DNA of 64,000 nt. Origin: Mermis nigrescens. Its lineage: Eukaryota > Nematoda > Enoplea > Mermithida > Mermithidae. Position numbers and translations under genes: made by a program. Below, one piece after another: positions 61,701-64,000 of this stretch. Under the pieces are notes generated by a model. It searched no databases, had not been told where the DNA came from, and saw nothing but the letters and a program-made list of their open reading frames with translations. The stretch spans positions 9,847,358 to 9,911,357 of the forward strand of contig JAVLUZ010000157.1 of the NCBI GenBank assembly GCA_036768485.1, in the 5' to 3' direction. Each line of letters begins with the position of its first letter. Position 1 is the stretch's first letter.

Positions 61701-63941
61701 AATAGTGCATTAAGTCACTAAAGTGCTGCGAAGTGCTGGATTATTTTAGCAGATTCAAGCTTTTAAATTCATTGGATCCGTATAACAATAAAAAATAATG
61801 ACTCGGCTGCGAAGCGCCGGAAAATTTTGACGTTTGTGCCTTTTCGAACTCAATGTTCTGGACACATTGCGCCAGAGAAATCAACATAATTTCTGAAAAA
61901 TTCCGGGGGGCATGTGCCTCCATTCCCCCCGGCTACGCCTGTGATTCCGCAGTAATTTCGGCGCACTTCATAATGGAGAATATGCGAACATGTATATACG
62001 TCTTAACAACATGACGACCAGGCGTACTTTTTATGAAATATCGCGAGTGTCGATTTTTTACATATTAATTTTGCTGCTGAATGAATCGTCCTTGCTCGAA
62101 TTTATTTGCTATTTATACAATTCTTCTATGTACTCAACAAATAAAATGCTATATTTCACCCCCGAAAAAAAGGTTCAACCCCGACTCGAAAAATCATGCC
62201 CCCGGTCGGTGGTCGGGGTCGGGGTTTAGGCCGGGGTTTTTCGGGGTCGGGGTCGGGGTTCCCGTACGATCACTGAGGACCCTCATAAAATTTCAAGCGA
62301 TTACATGCATGTTTTACAGTGATAGTTTATCTATTTACTCTAGCTCACATTCTAAAATAATGTATAACTTCGTGAAATTCTAATAGGTACACTTTTGTCA
62401 TACTAAAAAATTAAGTTCAAAAAATTCAAAAGGTTTTCACAAAAAATCGTCTAACAGTGACTTGTGTCTTGGACCCTGAGGGGGTAATACCCCTCCCCTC
62501 ATGGGAATGTGTGGTGTCTCATTTATTACATCCAATACCTATTGCATCCAATCACTACAGCAGCAGTAGCAGTAGCGAAGATTCAAATGATAAAGAGTGT
62601 GCTAATAGCAGCGACATAGACTTTATTGATGATTCAGACAATGAAACACTGGACTAAATTTGTTTCTTGTGACAGATCAAATTTGTTTCTTGTGACATAA
62701 AAAAATAGTAATAATTAAATAGTAATAAAACTTGATATGAAAAGGCGCACCTAACTTTGCGCTTGCCATTAACTACTGAATGGAGCAGTCGCTCATTATT
62801 TCTTTCCCTATGCCCACCCCAAGTATGTGTCATGCAATAATATTTTCCTTGTCTGACCCCGGCCAGCCCCGGCCCCCGGCCAAAAATGTCGCCCCGGTCG
62901 ATCACTAATATACACTGTCCATAAATTCTCGGACTTAGTCAACTTTCGATTAAAAGGTACCTAAAATAAAGTAAAATAATGAAGCCCAGTCTCCACCCAT
63001 TGACATTATACATTTGTTAGCATTTCAGTCTACTTTTACTAGTTCATTCTCACACATTATTACATTATTATTTGAAAATTAACAATTAATAACTAAATAA
63101 ATTTACTAAAAAATGTATCAAATTAAATTCGAATTGAACTTGTATGTAAAACGTTAGATTTCAAAAATATATGTAGATGCGATATCGTAGCTTTGTACGG
63201 TGTACTTAGTGGCCCGCAAAACACTTTTTCGAGTTTGTGCTGCTAAAAGCATGTACGTAAAACAAGGCGTAGATGCACAATGTCAAGGTGCGTATGGGGT
63301 GAGCGGAGGGGTTAAAAACTAGAAATCGAGAAAAGTACATTTAAAGTTCGTGCTTTTTATCAGACAGAAGAAAAAATGTCAAATAACTTACATGAACCCT
63401 TTTTTCTAGCTAGACTGCGCTTTTTGCCTTCTTATGTCATTTTTACGGAATTATGTCACTTTAATCAATAAAAAAGTGACATAATTGCGTGAGTTTTTTA
63501 TACTTTTCTACGTCATTTTAGCAAATTTTAGCACTTTCCGAGCAGTTAGTACAAAACAATTAGGCATTATTGCTGCTTTTGGCCTTAAAAATGAAACAGA
63601 ACATAATAAAATAAGCTAAAAATCGCCTGACAGTACTGTCTGTCTGTCTGACCCATTGATGTAGTATAATACTTCGTGCGCTCATCCCCCATGTGCATGT
63701 ATATATGGATTAGGGCATATAAATATTTTACTTACTTCAATATCTGAAGCACTCTAGCGTAGATCCGACGCTTCAAATCCAGATCAGTTTCAGAAGGCAA
63801 GAAATCGGCGGATAAAGTATCGATTAAAAAACGCATGGCAGTTGAACTCGTGGCTAAATTTGAAATGAATCGTTGCCTAACACCGTCCAACAAAGCCATC
63901 CATTCGTAGCAGAGGGCCGGTACAAGTCGGGCGCTGAAAGC
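16222..63941 (-). CDS. USP24: USP24-type ubiquitin C-terminal hydrolase, 3' two-thirds of the gene (22 exons)
   Basis: Deubiquitinase of the USP (C19) family, a cysteine protease that removes ubiquitin from proteins. The joined exons run 1813 codons and are in phase at every junction. The order is: helical-repeat region, CSEYFDLR block, Cys box (GTTCYMN), QYYVP and [10 protein letters not shown] blocks, CxxC, Cxx[16 protein letters not shown] and AGHYYSF His box, KWFKFND box, RYWNAY, then a long helical C-terminal region with [11 protein letters not shown] and FRRTISA. These blocks match human USP24 from memory, in the same order and with almost the same spacing. They fit USP9X less well (for example YEREESF and FVRGEILEG). 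The 5' exons (UBA and ubiquitin-like regions in vertebrates) lie beyond the right edge. Introns range from 223 bp to 7.0 kb and are filled with transposons. The gene looks intact, with no frameshift or internal stop. Confidence 0.95.
16543..17647. other. USP24 intron w21-w22, transposon-filled
   Basis: Family H copy at about 16671-16828 (GGCAAGTATCTCTGGGGGG ... CAGCTACGTGCTTG) runs directly into a family L copy (16815-17030). A complete family G element lies at 17236-17487. Confidence 0.65.
17236..17487. mobile_element. Family G hAT-type MITE
   Basis: 252 bp, CATACGTGGGCAGC to GCCCAGGTGTG. TSD ATTTAGAC (17228-17235) and ATTTAAAC (17488-17495), 7 of 8. Confidence 0.83.
17648..18020 (-). CDS. 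USP24: USP24 exon w21
   Basis: Acceptor TTAATTTTTCAG. A charged Ser-rich start leads to [20 protein letters not shown], matching human TFQRTISAQDTLAYATALL near the C-terminus. The donor TCG|GTGGGC joins in phase 0 to w22. If the exon is not spliced there, the frame runs 13 more codons to a stop at 17606, which would give a shorter C-terminus. Confidence 0.88.
18021..19492. other. USP24 intron w20-w21
   Basis: A family M repeat (about 18455-18835) and a family P element (19009-19274) lie in otherwise AT-rich sequence. Confidence 0.6.
19009..19274. mobile_element. Family P MITE
   Basis: Ends CTATAGCCTGTTCCATTCCA and TGGAATGGAACAGACTATAG, about 266 bp, with a second inner inverted repeat (TGTTGCGGCATTCTGTTACAG side). 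Flanks TTTATGAG and TTTATTTG match 6 of 8. A second copy lies at 25076-25334. Confidence 0.72.
19493..19778 (-). CDS. USP24: USP24 exon w20
   Basis: Acceptor CAATTTTCAG, donor AACGG|GTTTGC, chosen because its two-base overhang fits w21. Encodes [38 protein letters not shown] and [12 protein letters not shown]. These match human GLLALMHH, RCYQCVKFLVTLAQKCPAAK and WSWAVQWLQKKM. Confidence 0.93.
19925..20178. mobile_element. Family G hAT-type MITE (reference copy)
   Basis: 254 bp, CATAGGTGGGC to GCCCAGGTGTG. Exact 8-bp TSD CTGATAAC at 19917-19924 and 20179-20186. Sits about 140 nt upstream of the w20 acceptor. Confidence 0.88.
21157..21630. mobile_element. Family J element next to the w19 donor
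   Basis: Starts CAGACCCGTATCCGGGG and ends CCCCATTAATACGGCCTTG, with an internal GTGAAGCGCCGAAAATTT motif and a family K fragment at about 21215-21300. The right end is 12 nt from the splice donor of w19. Confidence 0.65.
21644..22005 (-). CDS. USP24: USP24 exon w19
   Basis: Encodes helices ([41 protein letters not shown]) matching the HELKNTFQLLHEILVIEDP to RVKFVFE region of human USP24. The acceptor CTCGTTTCAG is chosen because it alone gives the one-base entry phase; an AG at 22034 would not. The donor is GAAG|GTATGC. Markedly higher GC than its surroundings. A family J element begins 12 nt past the donor. Confidence 0.9.
22395..22811. mobile_element. Family K element supplying the w18 donor
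   Basis: The right end reads CCCTGAAACTTGCGCACCTAGTATG on plus, the family K terminus (compare TTGCGCACCTATG at 32152). The w18 exon/intron junction falls inside this terminus. The interior has the family's short inverted repeats of the TTTTTGGGCTCAG type. Confidence 0.65.
22812..23437 (-). CDS. USP24: USP24 exon w18 (longest exon)
   Basis: Acceptor GTTTCGCTTTCAG. Encodes helices ([26 protein letters not shown]), the block [20 protein letters not shown] (human IRRWSSAQAREFGNLHN), then about 90 residues of Ser/Thr/Asn-rich linker. The donor ACTAG|GTGCGC lies inside the terminal repeat of a family K transposon, so the last two to three codons are transposon-derived. The two-base overhang fits the chosen start of w19. 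Confidence 0.92.
24196..24598. mobile_element. Fold-back Tc1/mariner-type element, almost all palindrome
   Basis: 403 bp between TA dinucleotides (24194-24195, 24599-24600). Starts CAGTGGTCGCCATG and ends CATGGCGACCACTG. The two arms of about 190 bp are near-perfect reverse complements with a few mismatches, around a short spacer near 24385-24405. Inserted in a family N repeat. Confidence 0.85.
25076..25334. mobile_element. Family P MITE
   Basis: CTATAGTTTGTTCCATTCCA to AGAATGGAACAGACCATAG, about 259 bp. Same family as 19009-19274. Confidence 0.7.
25554..25681. mobile_element. Family H hAT-type MITE
   Basis: 128 bp, CAGGCACGTAGCTGG to CCACGTGCCTT. Exact 8-bp TSD ACTAGGAC at 25546-25553 and 25682-25689. 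Confidence 0.86.
25690..25800. repeat. (AAT)n microsatellite
   Basis: About 110 bp of AAT units with AAC, GAT and AGC interruptions, starting right at the duplicated target of the family H element. Gives spurious poly-Ile and poly-Leu frames on both strands. It ends about 65 nt from the donor of w17. Confidence 0.9.
25866..26210 (-). CDS. USP24: USP24 exon w17
   Basis: Acceptor TTTGATTCCAG, donor AAG|GTATGT. Encodes ARM-like helices ([32 protein letters not shown]), matching the EVRVAVATILE segment of human USP24. An upstream AAA|GTTAAG could also act as donor in the same phase. An (AAT)n microsatellite begins about 55 nt into the intron. Confidence 0.92.
26211..27557. other. USP24 intron w16-w17
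   Basis: Holds a family L copy (about 26235-26475), a GGCGCTTCGCGCC-containing fragment near 26988, and a decayed family H copy (about 27397-27545) that reaches to about 12 nt from the w16 donor. Confidence 0.6.
27558..27783 (-). CDS. USP24: USP24 exon w16
   Basis: Acceptor TTTTTATCAG, donor CAG|GTGATT. Encodes [12 protein letters not shown] and [19 protein letters not shown], matching human RDENLKFMKNRDVYSSDYF. The donor lies about 12 nt from the decayed end of a family H transposon. Confidence 0.95.
27784..29280. other. USP24 intron w15-w16
   Basis: Short TACCTAA-type imperfect tandem near 28250-28370 and a family M fragment at 28590-28830. The rest is AT-rich without recognised features. 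Confidence 0.55.
29281..29410 (-). CDS. USP24: USP24 exon w15, end of catalytic domain
   Basis: Acceptor TTTCCCGAAG, donor AAGAA|GTACGT. Encodes [17 protein letters not shown], the last core strand of USP domains (human RRYWNAYMLFYQR), then a basic Ser/Thr linker. A pogo-like element ends 93 nt upstream of the acceptor. Confidence 0.93.
29504..30000. mobile_element. Pogo/Tc1-like MITE
   Basis: 497 bp between TA dinucleotides. TIRs CAGTCGAACTCGGATAATGC and GCATTATCCGAGTTCGACTG are perfect over at least 20 nt. Several internal copies of GCATTA(T/A)CCGAG occur (near 29560, 29860, 29880, 29950). A related end, GGTTCGACTGTA, is at 55832. Confidence 0.82.
30664..30800 (-). CDS. USP24: USP24 exon w14, third catalytic residue
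   Basis: Acceptor CCCTTCAG, donor AAAGA|GTATGC. Encodes [13 protein letters not shown] and LFGGKYKAK. The FND aspartate (codon near 30751) matches KWYKFNDTVIEEF of human USP24, the position of the third triad residue in USPs. It has no ORF of its own length; it is found by homology, splice sites and phase. Confidence 0.93.
30984..31342. repeat. Perfect 63-bp direct repeat
   Basis: 30984-31046 and 31280-31342 are identical over 63 nt (CGTGGAAAAGTG ... AATGAAACGT), 296 bp apart. The sequences between and around them are not repeated. Confidence 0.88.
31710..32152. mobile_element. Family K element with internal hairpin array
   Basis: Ends CATACATGAGCATGGGG and TTGCGCACCTATG; flanks GTCAGAAT and ATCAGAAC match 6 of 8. 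The interior holds at least seven degenerate 30-40-bp units. The left ones read TTTGGGCTCAGAAAATTAGC, and the right ones the inverse (CTGAG.CCAAAAAGGCTA), so the whole folds on itself. Confidence 0.72.
32455..32840. mobile_element. Family K-like element
   Basis: Starts ACATGCACGTAGGGGGTGAGGG and ends CCCCCTGCCGACCCTGACTTG, with family K internal blocks. Lies just past the w13 donor side (32860). Boundaries approximate. Confidence 0.55.
32861..33273 (-). CDS. USP24: USP24 exon w13, catalytic His box
   Basis: Acceptor TTTTTTGAG, donor AG|GTAAAT. Starts with [17 protein letters not shown] (human FPWMLNMEPYT). A Ser/Asn-rich insertion of about 80 residues follows, longer than in human. Then come [20 protein letters not shown]; the catalytic His codon is at 32889-32887. 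The insertion sits where human USP24 also has a variable loop. Confidence 0.96.
33305..33668. mobile_element. Family J element
   Basis: Begins near GTCCCCCTTGGCCGG and ends GGATACGGGCCTG, with an internal GGCGCTTTGCGCGCC motif. The left end is about 30 nt from the w13 acceptor. Confidence 0.6.
34189..35485 (-). mobile_element. Mariner transposon, about 1.3 kb
   Basis: TIRs CGAGGGTCACT (34189-34199) and AGTGACCCTCG (35475-35485). The right flank is TA, and the family A target TGTACATGTACA contains the TA used. The left flank has four extra bases (TGTG) between TA and the TIR. Normal mariner length. Confidence 0.88.
34391..35252 (-). pseudogene. Mariner transposase, inactivated
   Basis: DD34D transposase in pieces. 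The N-terminal part (35252-34986) has [16 protein letters not shown] and [13 protein letters not shown], with the helix-turn-helix region. The middle part has TGDETWIY near 34835 (first Asp). The C-terminal part (34618-34391) has HDNASAH (second Asp, codon 34546) and TDLAPCD (third Asp, codon 34441), spaced by 34 residues. There is a frameshift near 35020 and at least three in-frame stops in the middle, so it cannot make an active enzyme. Confidence 0.9.
36052..37120. mobile_element. Family Q Tc1/mariner-type element with a family J insert
   Basis: The left end CAGTGCTCGCCACGAAATTTG follows TA. The right end (AAATTCCATGGCGAGGAC) is its degenerate inverse. Long inverted arms (36085-36245 and 36900-37085) share ACGACCTAAT.GCCG and CGACCTAAACGCTTAGGTC. 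The centre holds the family J element. Confidence 0.72.
36294..36896. mobile_element. Family J hAT-type element
   Basis: CAGGCCCGTAGCC to GGCTACGGGTCTG. TSD TACGAGTG (36286-36293) and CACGAGTG (36897-36904), 7 of 8. Internal GGCGCTTCACGCC-type motifs near 36478 and 36565. Confidence 0.8.
37245..37364 (-). CDS. USP24: USP24 exon w12
   Basis: A 120-nt exon, phase 0 at both ends. Acceptor GCATTAAG, donor GAG|GTTGGC. Encodes [20 protein letters not shown] and FNYDWEE, the conserved strand before the His box. The preceding intron is only 223 bp, the shortest seen in this gene. Confidence 0.95.
37588..37726 (-). CDS. USP24: USP24 exon w11, second CxxC of the zinc ribbon
   Basis: Starts after TGTCAAG and completes the arginine of the SHR triplet. 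Encodes [32 protein letters not shown] and a third nearby Cys. The two CxxC pairs of w10 and w11 can bind one zinc ion. The donor is AAG|GTATAA, phase 0. Confidence 0.96.
37848..38412. mobile_element. Possible family J element
   Basis: Left AGGCCTGTATCCAGGATTTT, right CCTAAATACGGGCC. TSD not seen. The rest of intron w10-w11 (38420-39360) has nothing recognised. Confidence 0.5.
39361..39443 (-). CDS. USP24: USP24 exon w10, first CxxC of the zinc ribbon
   Basis: An 83-nt exon, too short for ordinary ORF calling. Acceptor TTTTTAG, donor CACAG|GTTTGA. Encodes [19 protein letters not shown]; the two cysteines (codons at 39380 and 39371) form the first CxxC of the USP fingers subdomain. Confidence 0.94.
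39695..40508. mobile_element. Family B element, uninterrupted copy
   Basis: About 814 bp. Left GAGGGATGTGCCGGTTAACC, right GGAACTGGAACATCCCTA. GGAACC-type arrays lie at about 39715-39850 and 40340-40500. The interior matches both halves of the copy at 6.9-9.5 kb. TSD unclear. Confidence 0.82.
40998..41178 (-). CDS. USP24: USP24 exon w9
   Basis: Acceptor TTGGTTTCAG, donor AAA|GTGCGT. Encodes [19 protein letters not shown] and [17 protein letters not shown], the first palm/thumb block of the USP catalytic domain. It is nearly identical in spacing to human USP24. Confidence 0.96.
41680..41847. mobile_element. Family H hAT-type MITE
   Basis: 168 bp, CAGGCACGTAGCTCTGG to CCAGCTACATGCCTG. Exact 8-bp TSD TTTAAGTA at 41672-41679 and 41848-41855. 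The centre has paired GGGGGTCCGGACCCCCC-type inverted repeats. Confidence 0.9.
41860..43252. other. USP24 intron w8-w9, unique part
   Basis: AT-rich, no transposon ends recognised. The minus frame at 42405-42596 has no recognisable domain and is not needed by the exon phases. Confidence 0.5.
43253..43701. mobile_element. Family A hAT-type MITE beside the catalytic Cys exon
   Basis: 449 bp, CAGTGTTTTTTTG to AAAAAAACCGTG. Exact 8-bp TSD GTTGGCAG at 43245-43252 and 43702-43709. Two GGCGCGAAGCGCC-type hairpins at about 43469 and 43560. It lies 42 nt inside the intron after exon w8. Confidence 0.9.
43744..43910 (-). CDS. USP24: USP24 exon w8, catalytic Cys box
   Basis: Carries the USP Cys box [18 protein letters not shown]. 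The catalytic cysteine codon is TGT at 43841-43839. The acceptor is CTTTTAG. Of two candidate donors, GTGAAT at 43743 is chosen over GTAGGG at 43748. Only the first joins in phase to w9, and it gives exactly the human spacing between the SVD and LFGHL blocks. The intron starts only 42 nt before a complete family A transposon. Confidence 0.95.
43911..44322. other. USP24 intron w7-w8 (412 bp)
   Basis: Contains a short (CAA)n/(ACA)n tract at about 43962-43990. Nothing else recognised. Confidence 0.6.
44323..44467 (-). CDS. USP24: USP24 exon w7
   Basis: Acceptor TTCCTTAAG, donor GAA|GTACGT. Encodes the helical segment ([16 protein letters not shown], then HEYE) that leads into the catalytic domain. 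A truncated family A transposon begins about 30 nt upstream of the acceptor. Confidence 0.93.
44563..46150. mobile_element. Family C hAT-type element with GGATCC/GGACCC arrays
   Basis: 1588 bp, TAAGGATGAACCGGGTCC to GGATCCGGTACATCCCTA. Exact 8-bp TSD GTAAAAAC at 44555-44562 and 46151-46158. Both ends carry GGATCCGGACCC-type arrays (about 44575-44720 and 46010-46140). Holds a family A copy and a fragment starting AGCAGGGGCG (45239) that resembles family F. No transposase recognised. Confidence 0.87.
45446..45902. mobile_element. Family A hAT-type MITE inside family C
   Basis: 457 bp, CAGTGTTGTTTG to GAAAAACACTG. Exact 8-bp TSD ATGTTACC at 45438-45445 and 45903-45910. GGCGCTTCGCGCC hairpins at about 45588 and 45681. 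Confidence 0.9.
47075..47348 (-). CDS. USP24: USP24 exon w6
   Basis: Acceptor TTTCTGTACAG, donor GC|GTAAGT. Encodes [17 protein letters not shown] and [14 protein letters not shown], matching the LLAGHLRLIKTLLSL to LIKPLLDDFLF segment of human USP24. The two-base overhang pairs with the first base of w7. Confidence 0.95.
47575..48180. repeat. Family K and family M fragments
   Basis: GGGGTAAAA and CTTCAGCAGGGAAGGGGTAATACCCCC blocks (family K) run into a family M fragment with GGCGCAAAGCGCC near 48036. Ends not resolved. Confidence 0.5.
48592..49038. mobile_element. Family A hAT-type MITE (reference copy)
   Basis: 447 bp, CAGTGTTTTTTTTGTACAAGG to GCAAAAAAACACTG (outer 11 nt inverted). Exact 8-bp TSD CTTCTACC at 48584-48591 and 49039-49046. 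Contains near each end a TTTGTACATGTACAAAGA-type palindrome, and two GGCGCGAAGCGCC hairpins at about 48804 and 48897. Best copy for defining the family. Confidence 0.92.
49084..49297 (-). CDS. USP24: USP24 exon w5
   Basis: The acceptor TTTTTCTTAG is strong. Encodes [17 protein letters not shown], then the hallmark block [16 protein letters not shown] and [12 protein letters not shown], colinear with human USP24 just upstream of the catalytic domain. The donor is GCAA|GTTAGC, leaving one base. Confidence 0.95.
49298..51433. other. USP24 intron w4-w5
   Basis: A family K-like element (about 49895-50435) carries a short (AAT)n tract near 49965. An open frame continues from w4 to 51197. The remainder is AT-rich. 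Confidence 0.5.
51434..51508 (-). CDS. USP24: USP24 exon w4 (25 codons)
   Basis: A 75-nt exon with acceptor GATTTAAG and strong donor CAG|GTAAAT, phase 0 on both sides. It encodes [16 protein letters not shown] and ends in PNQ. This aligns with the ACDQLYTLSQ to KPNQ segment of human USP24, and the next exon continues exactly as in human. The frame stays open for 80 codons past the donor (to 51197), but that extension has no counterpart in human USP24 and is read as intron. Confidence 0.9.
51991..52331. mobile_element. Family J hAT-type MITE
   Basis: 341 bp, CAGGCCCGTATCCAGG to TAAATATGGCCCG. Exact 8-bp TSD ATCATATG at 51983-51990 and 52332-52339. Contains GGCGCGAAGCGCC at about 52203. Confidence 0.88.
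52616..52860 (-). CDS. USP24: USP24 exon w3
   Basis: Starts after TTTTTAAG and completes a serine with the last base of w2. The first 30 residues are a Ser/Asn/Thr-rich disordered linker ([15 protein letters not shown]), followed by a helical repeat ([14 protein letters not shown], then HFVLDMLLG). The donor is AAG|GTGGTT, phase 0. Confidence 0.88.
53835..53938. repeat. Family A fragment
   Basis: GTTGTATTCGACGAAGATTT to CTTTGTACATGCAC, the terminal 100 bp of a family A copy. It appears to be the target of the palindromic element that follows. Confidence 0.65.
53939..54154. mobile_element. Young perfect palindrome with target duplication
   Basis: Arms 53939-54032 and 54033-54127 are reverse complements with one 1-nt indel and no spacer (axis in AAAATATTTT). 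The sequence TGTCAGGAGTTT occurs just before (53931-53942) and again at about 54155-54166, after a non-palindromic tail of about 27 nt. This suggests an insertion with a 10-12-bp duplication. Confidence 0.75.
54640..55840. repeat. Pogo-like end and family F element
   Basis: CTCGGCTATAAAACGCGG-type short repeats at about 54825-54910, a family F element at about 55098-55730 (GCAGGGGAAG start, GGCGCTGCGCGCC and GGCGCTTCGCGCC inside), and the end GGTTCGACTGTATA at 55832. This may be one pogo-like element broken by family F. Confidence 0.5.
55868..56260. repeat. Family A end fragment and family M repeat
   Basis: 55868-55983 matches the end of family A (GTACCATATTATAGTGC to ACAAAATAAAAACAGTG). A family M copy with GGCGCTTCACGCC at about 56078 follows. 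Confidence 0.6.
56343..56716 (-). CDS. USP24: USP24 exon w2
   Basis: Encodes a helical segment ([13 protein letters not shown], then [14 protein letters not shown]) ending in a Ser/Arg-rich linker. The acceptor CCTAG|G supplies the one base needed after exon w1. A second AG 18 nt further in would break the phase. The donor GTAATT leaves one base (A). The frame stays open about 60 nt beyond the donor, but only the spliced form joins in phase to w3. Confidence 0.85.
56745..56910. mobile_element. Family H MITE, decayed
   Basis: CAGGCACTTAACTGTCCGTCC to GAGATACATACGTGCCT. Begins about 30 nt upstream of the w2 acceptor. TSD not clear. Confidence 0.65.
56930..57545. mobile_element. Family F element, decayed
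   Basis: Family F blocks: AATTTTTCCGACGCTAAGCGCC near 57035, TTTTCGGTCACTTTGCGCCGG near 57299, and TTAGAAAAGTTGGGTTACTGCCCCC near the end. Ends degenerate. Confidence 0.6.
57848..58028. mobile_element. Family H hAT-type MITE
   Basis: 181 bp, CAGGCACGTATCTCTGG to CCAGCTACGTGCTTG. Exact 8-bp TSD GAAATACG at 57840-57847 and 58029-58036. Confidence 0.9.
59280..59725. mobile_element. Family A MITE
   Basis: 446 bp, CAGTGTTTTTTG to AAAAAACACTG, with GGCGCAAAGCGCC at about 59492 and AGCGAAGCGCC at about 59586. No clean TSD, because another family A fragment (59726-59860) follows directly. A further fragment lies at 60065-60185. Confidence 0.82.
60518..62275. mobile_element. Family E hAT-type element with GGGGTC arrays
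   Basis: 1.76 kb, AGTGATCGTGCGGGGTC to GTACGATCACTG. TSD AGGACCCC (60510-60517) and AGGACCCT (62276-62283), 7 of 8. GGGGTC arrays at about 60548-60605 and 62205-62262. The target was a family L copy, whose other half resumes at 62276. Four GGCGCGAAGCGCC-type motifs inside (about 60858, 61005, 61094, 61808). Confidence 0.82.
63275..63700. repeat. Family K-like element
   Basis: TGTCAAGGTGCGTATGGGGTGAGCGGAGGGG start and CATCCCCCATGTGCATGTATA end, with family K internal blocks (CAGACAGTACTGTC region). Ends not fully resolved. Confidence 0.5.
63736..63941 (-). CDS. USP24: USP24 exon w1 (first exon inside the window)
   Basis: Encodes an Ala/Leu-rich helical stretch ([16 protein letters not shown]) of the region before the catalytic domain. 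The acceptor is TTTTTTCAG, entering in phase 0. The donor is GTAAGT, leaving two bases (AA) that combine with the first G of the next exon. The end of a family K transposon lies about 15 nt upstream of the acceptor, so the polypyrimidine tract and branch point are probably transposon-derived. Placement rests on splice sites, phase and reading frame, because I could not recall this part of human USP24 for alignment. Confidence 0.82.
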
Positions 63942-63956
63942 CTGAAAAAATTGACA

Positions 63957-64000
63957 TCATAGGTGCGTGAGGTCAAAGTTTGAGGGAGGGGTGAAAATCA
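63957..64000. mobile_element. End of a family K element at the window edge
   Basis: CATAGGTGCGTGAGGTCAAA, then TTTGAGGGAGGGGTGAAAATC. This is the family K terminus, continuing out of the window. On the minus strand it reads as the pyrimidine-rich region upstream of exon w1. Confidence 0.75.

Larger units (their letters stand above)
58483..62907. mobile_element. Family D hAT-type element with GGCCCCGG ends
   Basis: 4.4 kb, TAGTGATCGACCGGGGCCC to GGTCGATCACTA. TSD ACATACAC (58475-58482) and ATATACAC (62908-62915), 7 of 8. GGCCCCGG-type arrays lie at about 58494-58575 and 62855-62895. The interior carries family A, L and E elements. A short plus-strand frame near its right end (62540-62657) is Ser/Asp/Glu-rich. 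Confidence 0.82.

Noticed and set aside
62654..62905. Minus-strand 83-codon frame at the end of the family D element
   Set aside because: Made largely of the GGCCCCGG array; no recognisable domain.
63736..63941. USP9X (fat facets) instead of USP24 as gene identity
   Set aside because: Blocks [42 protein letters not shown] and FRRTISA follow USP24, not USP9X, in order and wording.

Overview
This is nuclear DNA of an intron-rich animal, probably an invertebrate. It is AT-rich, its genes are split into many small exons with GT-AG introns, and it is packed with short DNA transposons. I cannot name the species from the sequence. No bacterial, viral, tRNA or rRNA signature was seen. Two protein genes are present, both on the minus strand. 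From about 63.9 kb down to 16.2 kb lie 22 exons of a USP24-type ubiquitin-specific protease. They cover the part of the gene from the middle of the protein to the stop codon; the 5' part lies beyond the right edge. All 22 exons join with matching codon phases (5442 nt, 1813 codons plus stop). They carry the whole catalytic domain: Cys box, two CxxC pairs, His box and Asn/Asp box. From 5.36 kb down to 0.56 kb lie three exons of NUS1 (Nogo-B receptor), the partner subunit of the cis-prenyltransferase that makes dolichol (344 codons, also phase-consistent). NUS1 lies downstream of USP24 on the same strand, about 11 kb away. The two genes have no obvious functional link. Almost everything else is transposon sequence, mostly non-autonomous hAT-type elements with 8-bp target-site duplications (TSDs) that can be read directly. 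At least a dozen families recur; I label them A to Q by their terminal inverted repeats (TIRs). A smaller set has TA duplications (a broken mariner, a pogo-like element, fold-back elements). The intergenic block 5.9-9.9 kb is a five-level nest of hAT elements. Its outermost member still encodes a recognisable hAT C-terminal dimerisation motif. Three patterns look least ordinary. First, pairs of families share terminal inverted repeats but carry different GC-rich subterminal arrays (GGAACC, GGATCC/GGACCC, GGGGTC, GGCCCC). Second, a short hairpin motif, GGCGCTTCGCGCC, recurs inside families with unrelated ends. Third, several USP24 splice sites abut or lie inside these elements.
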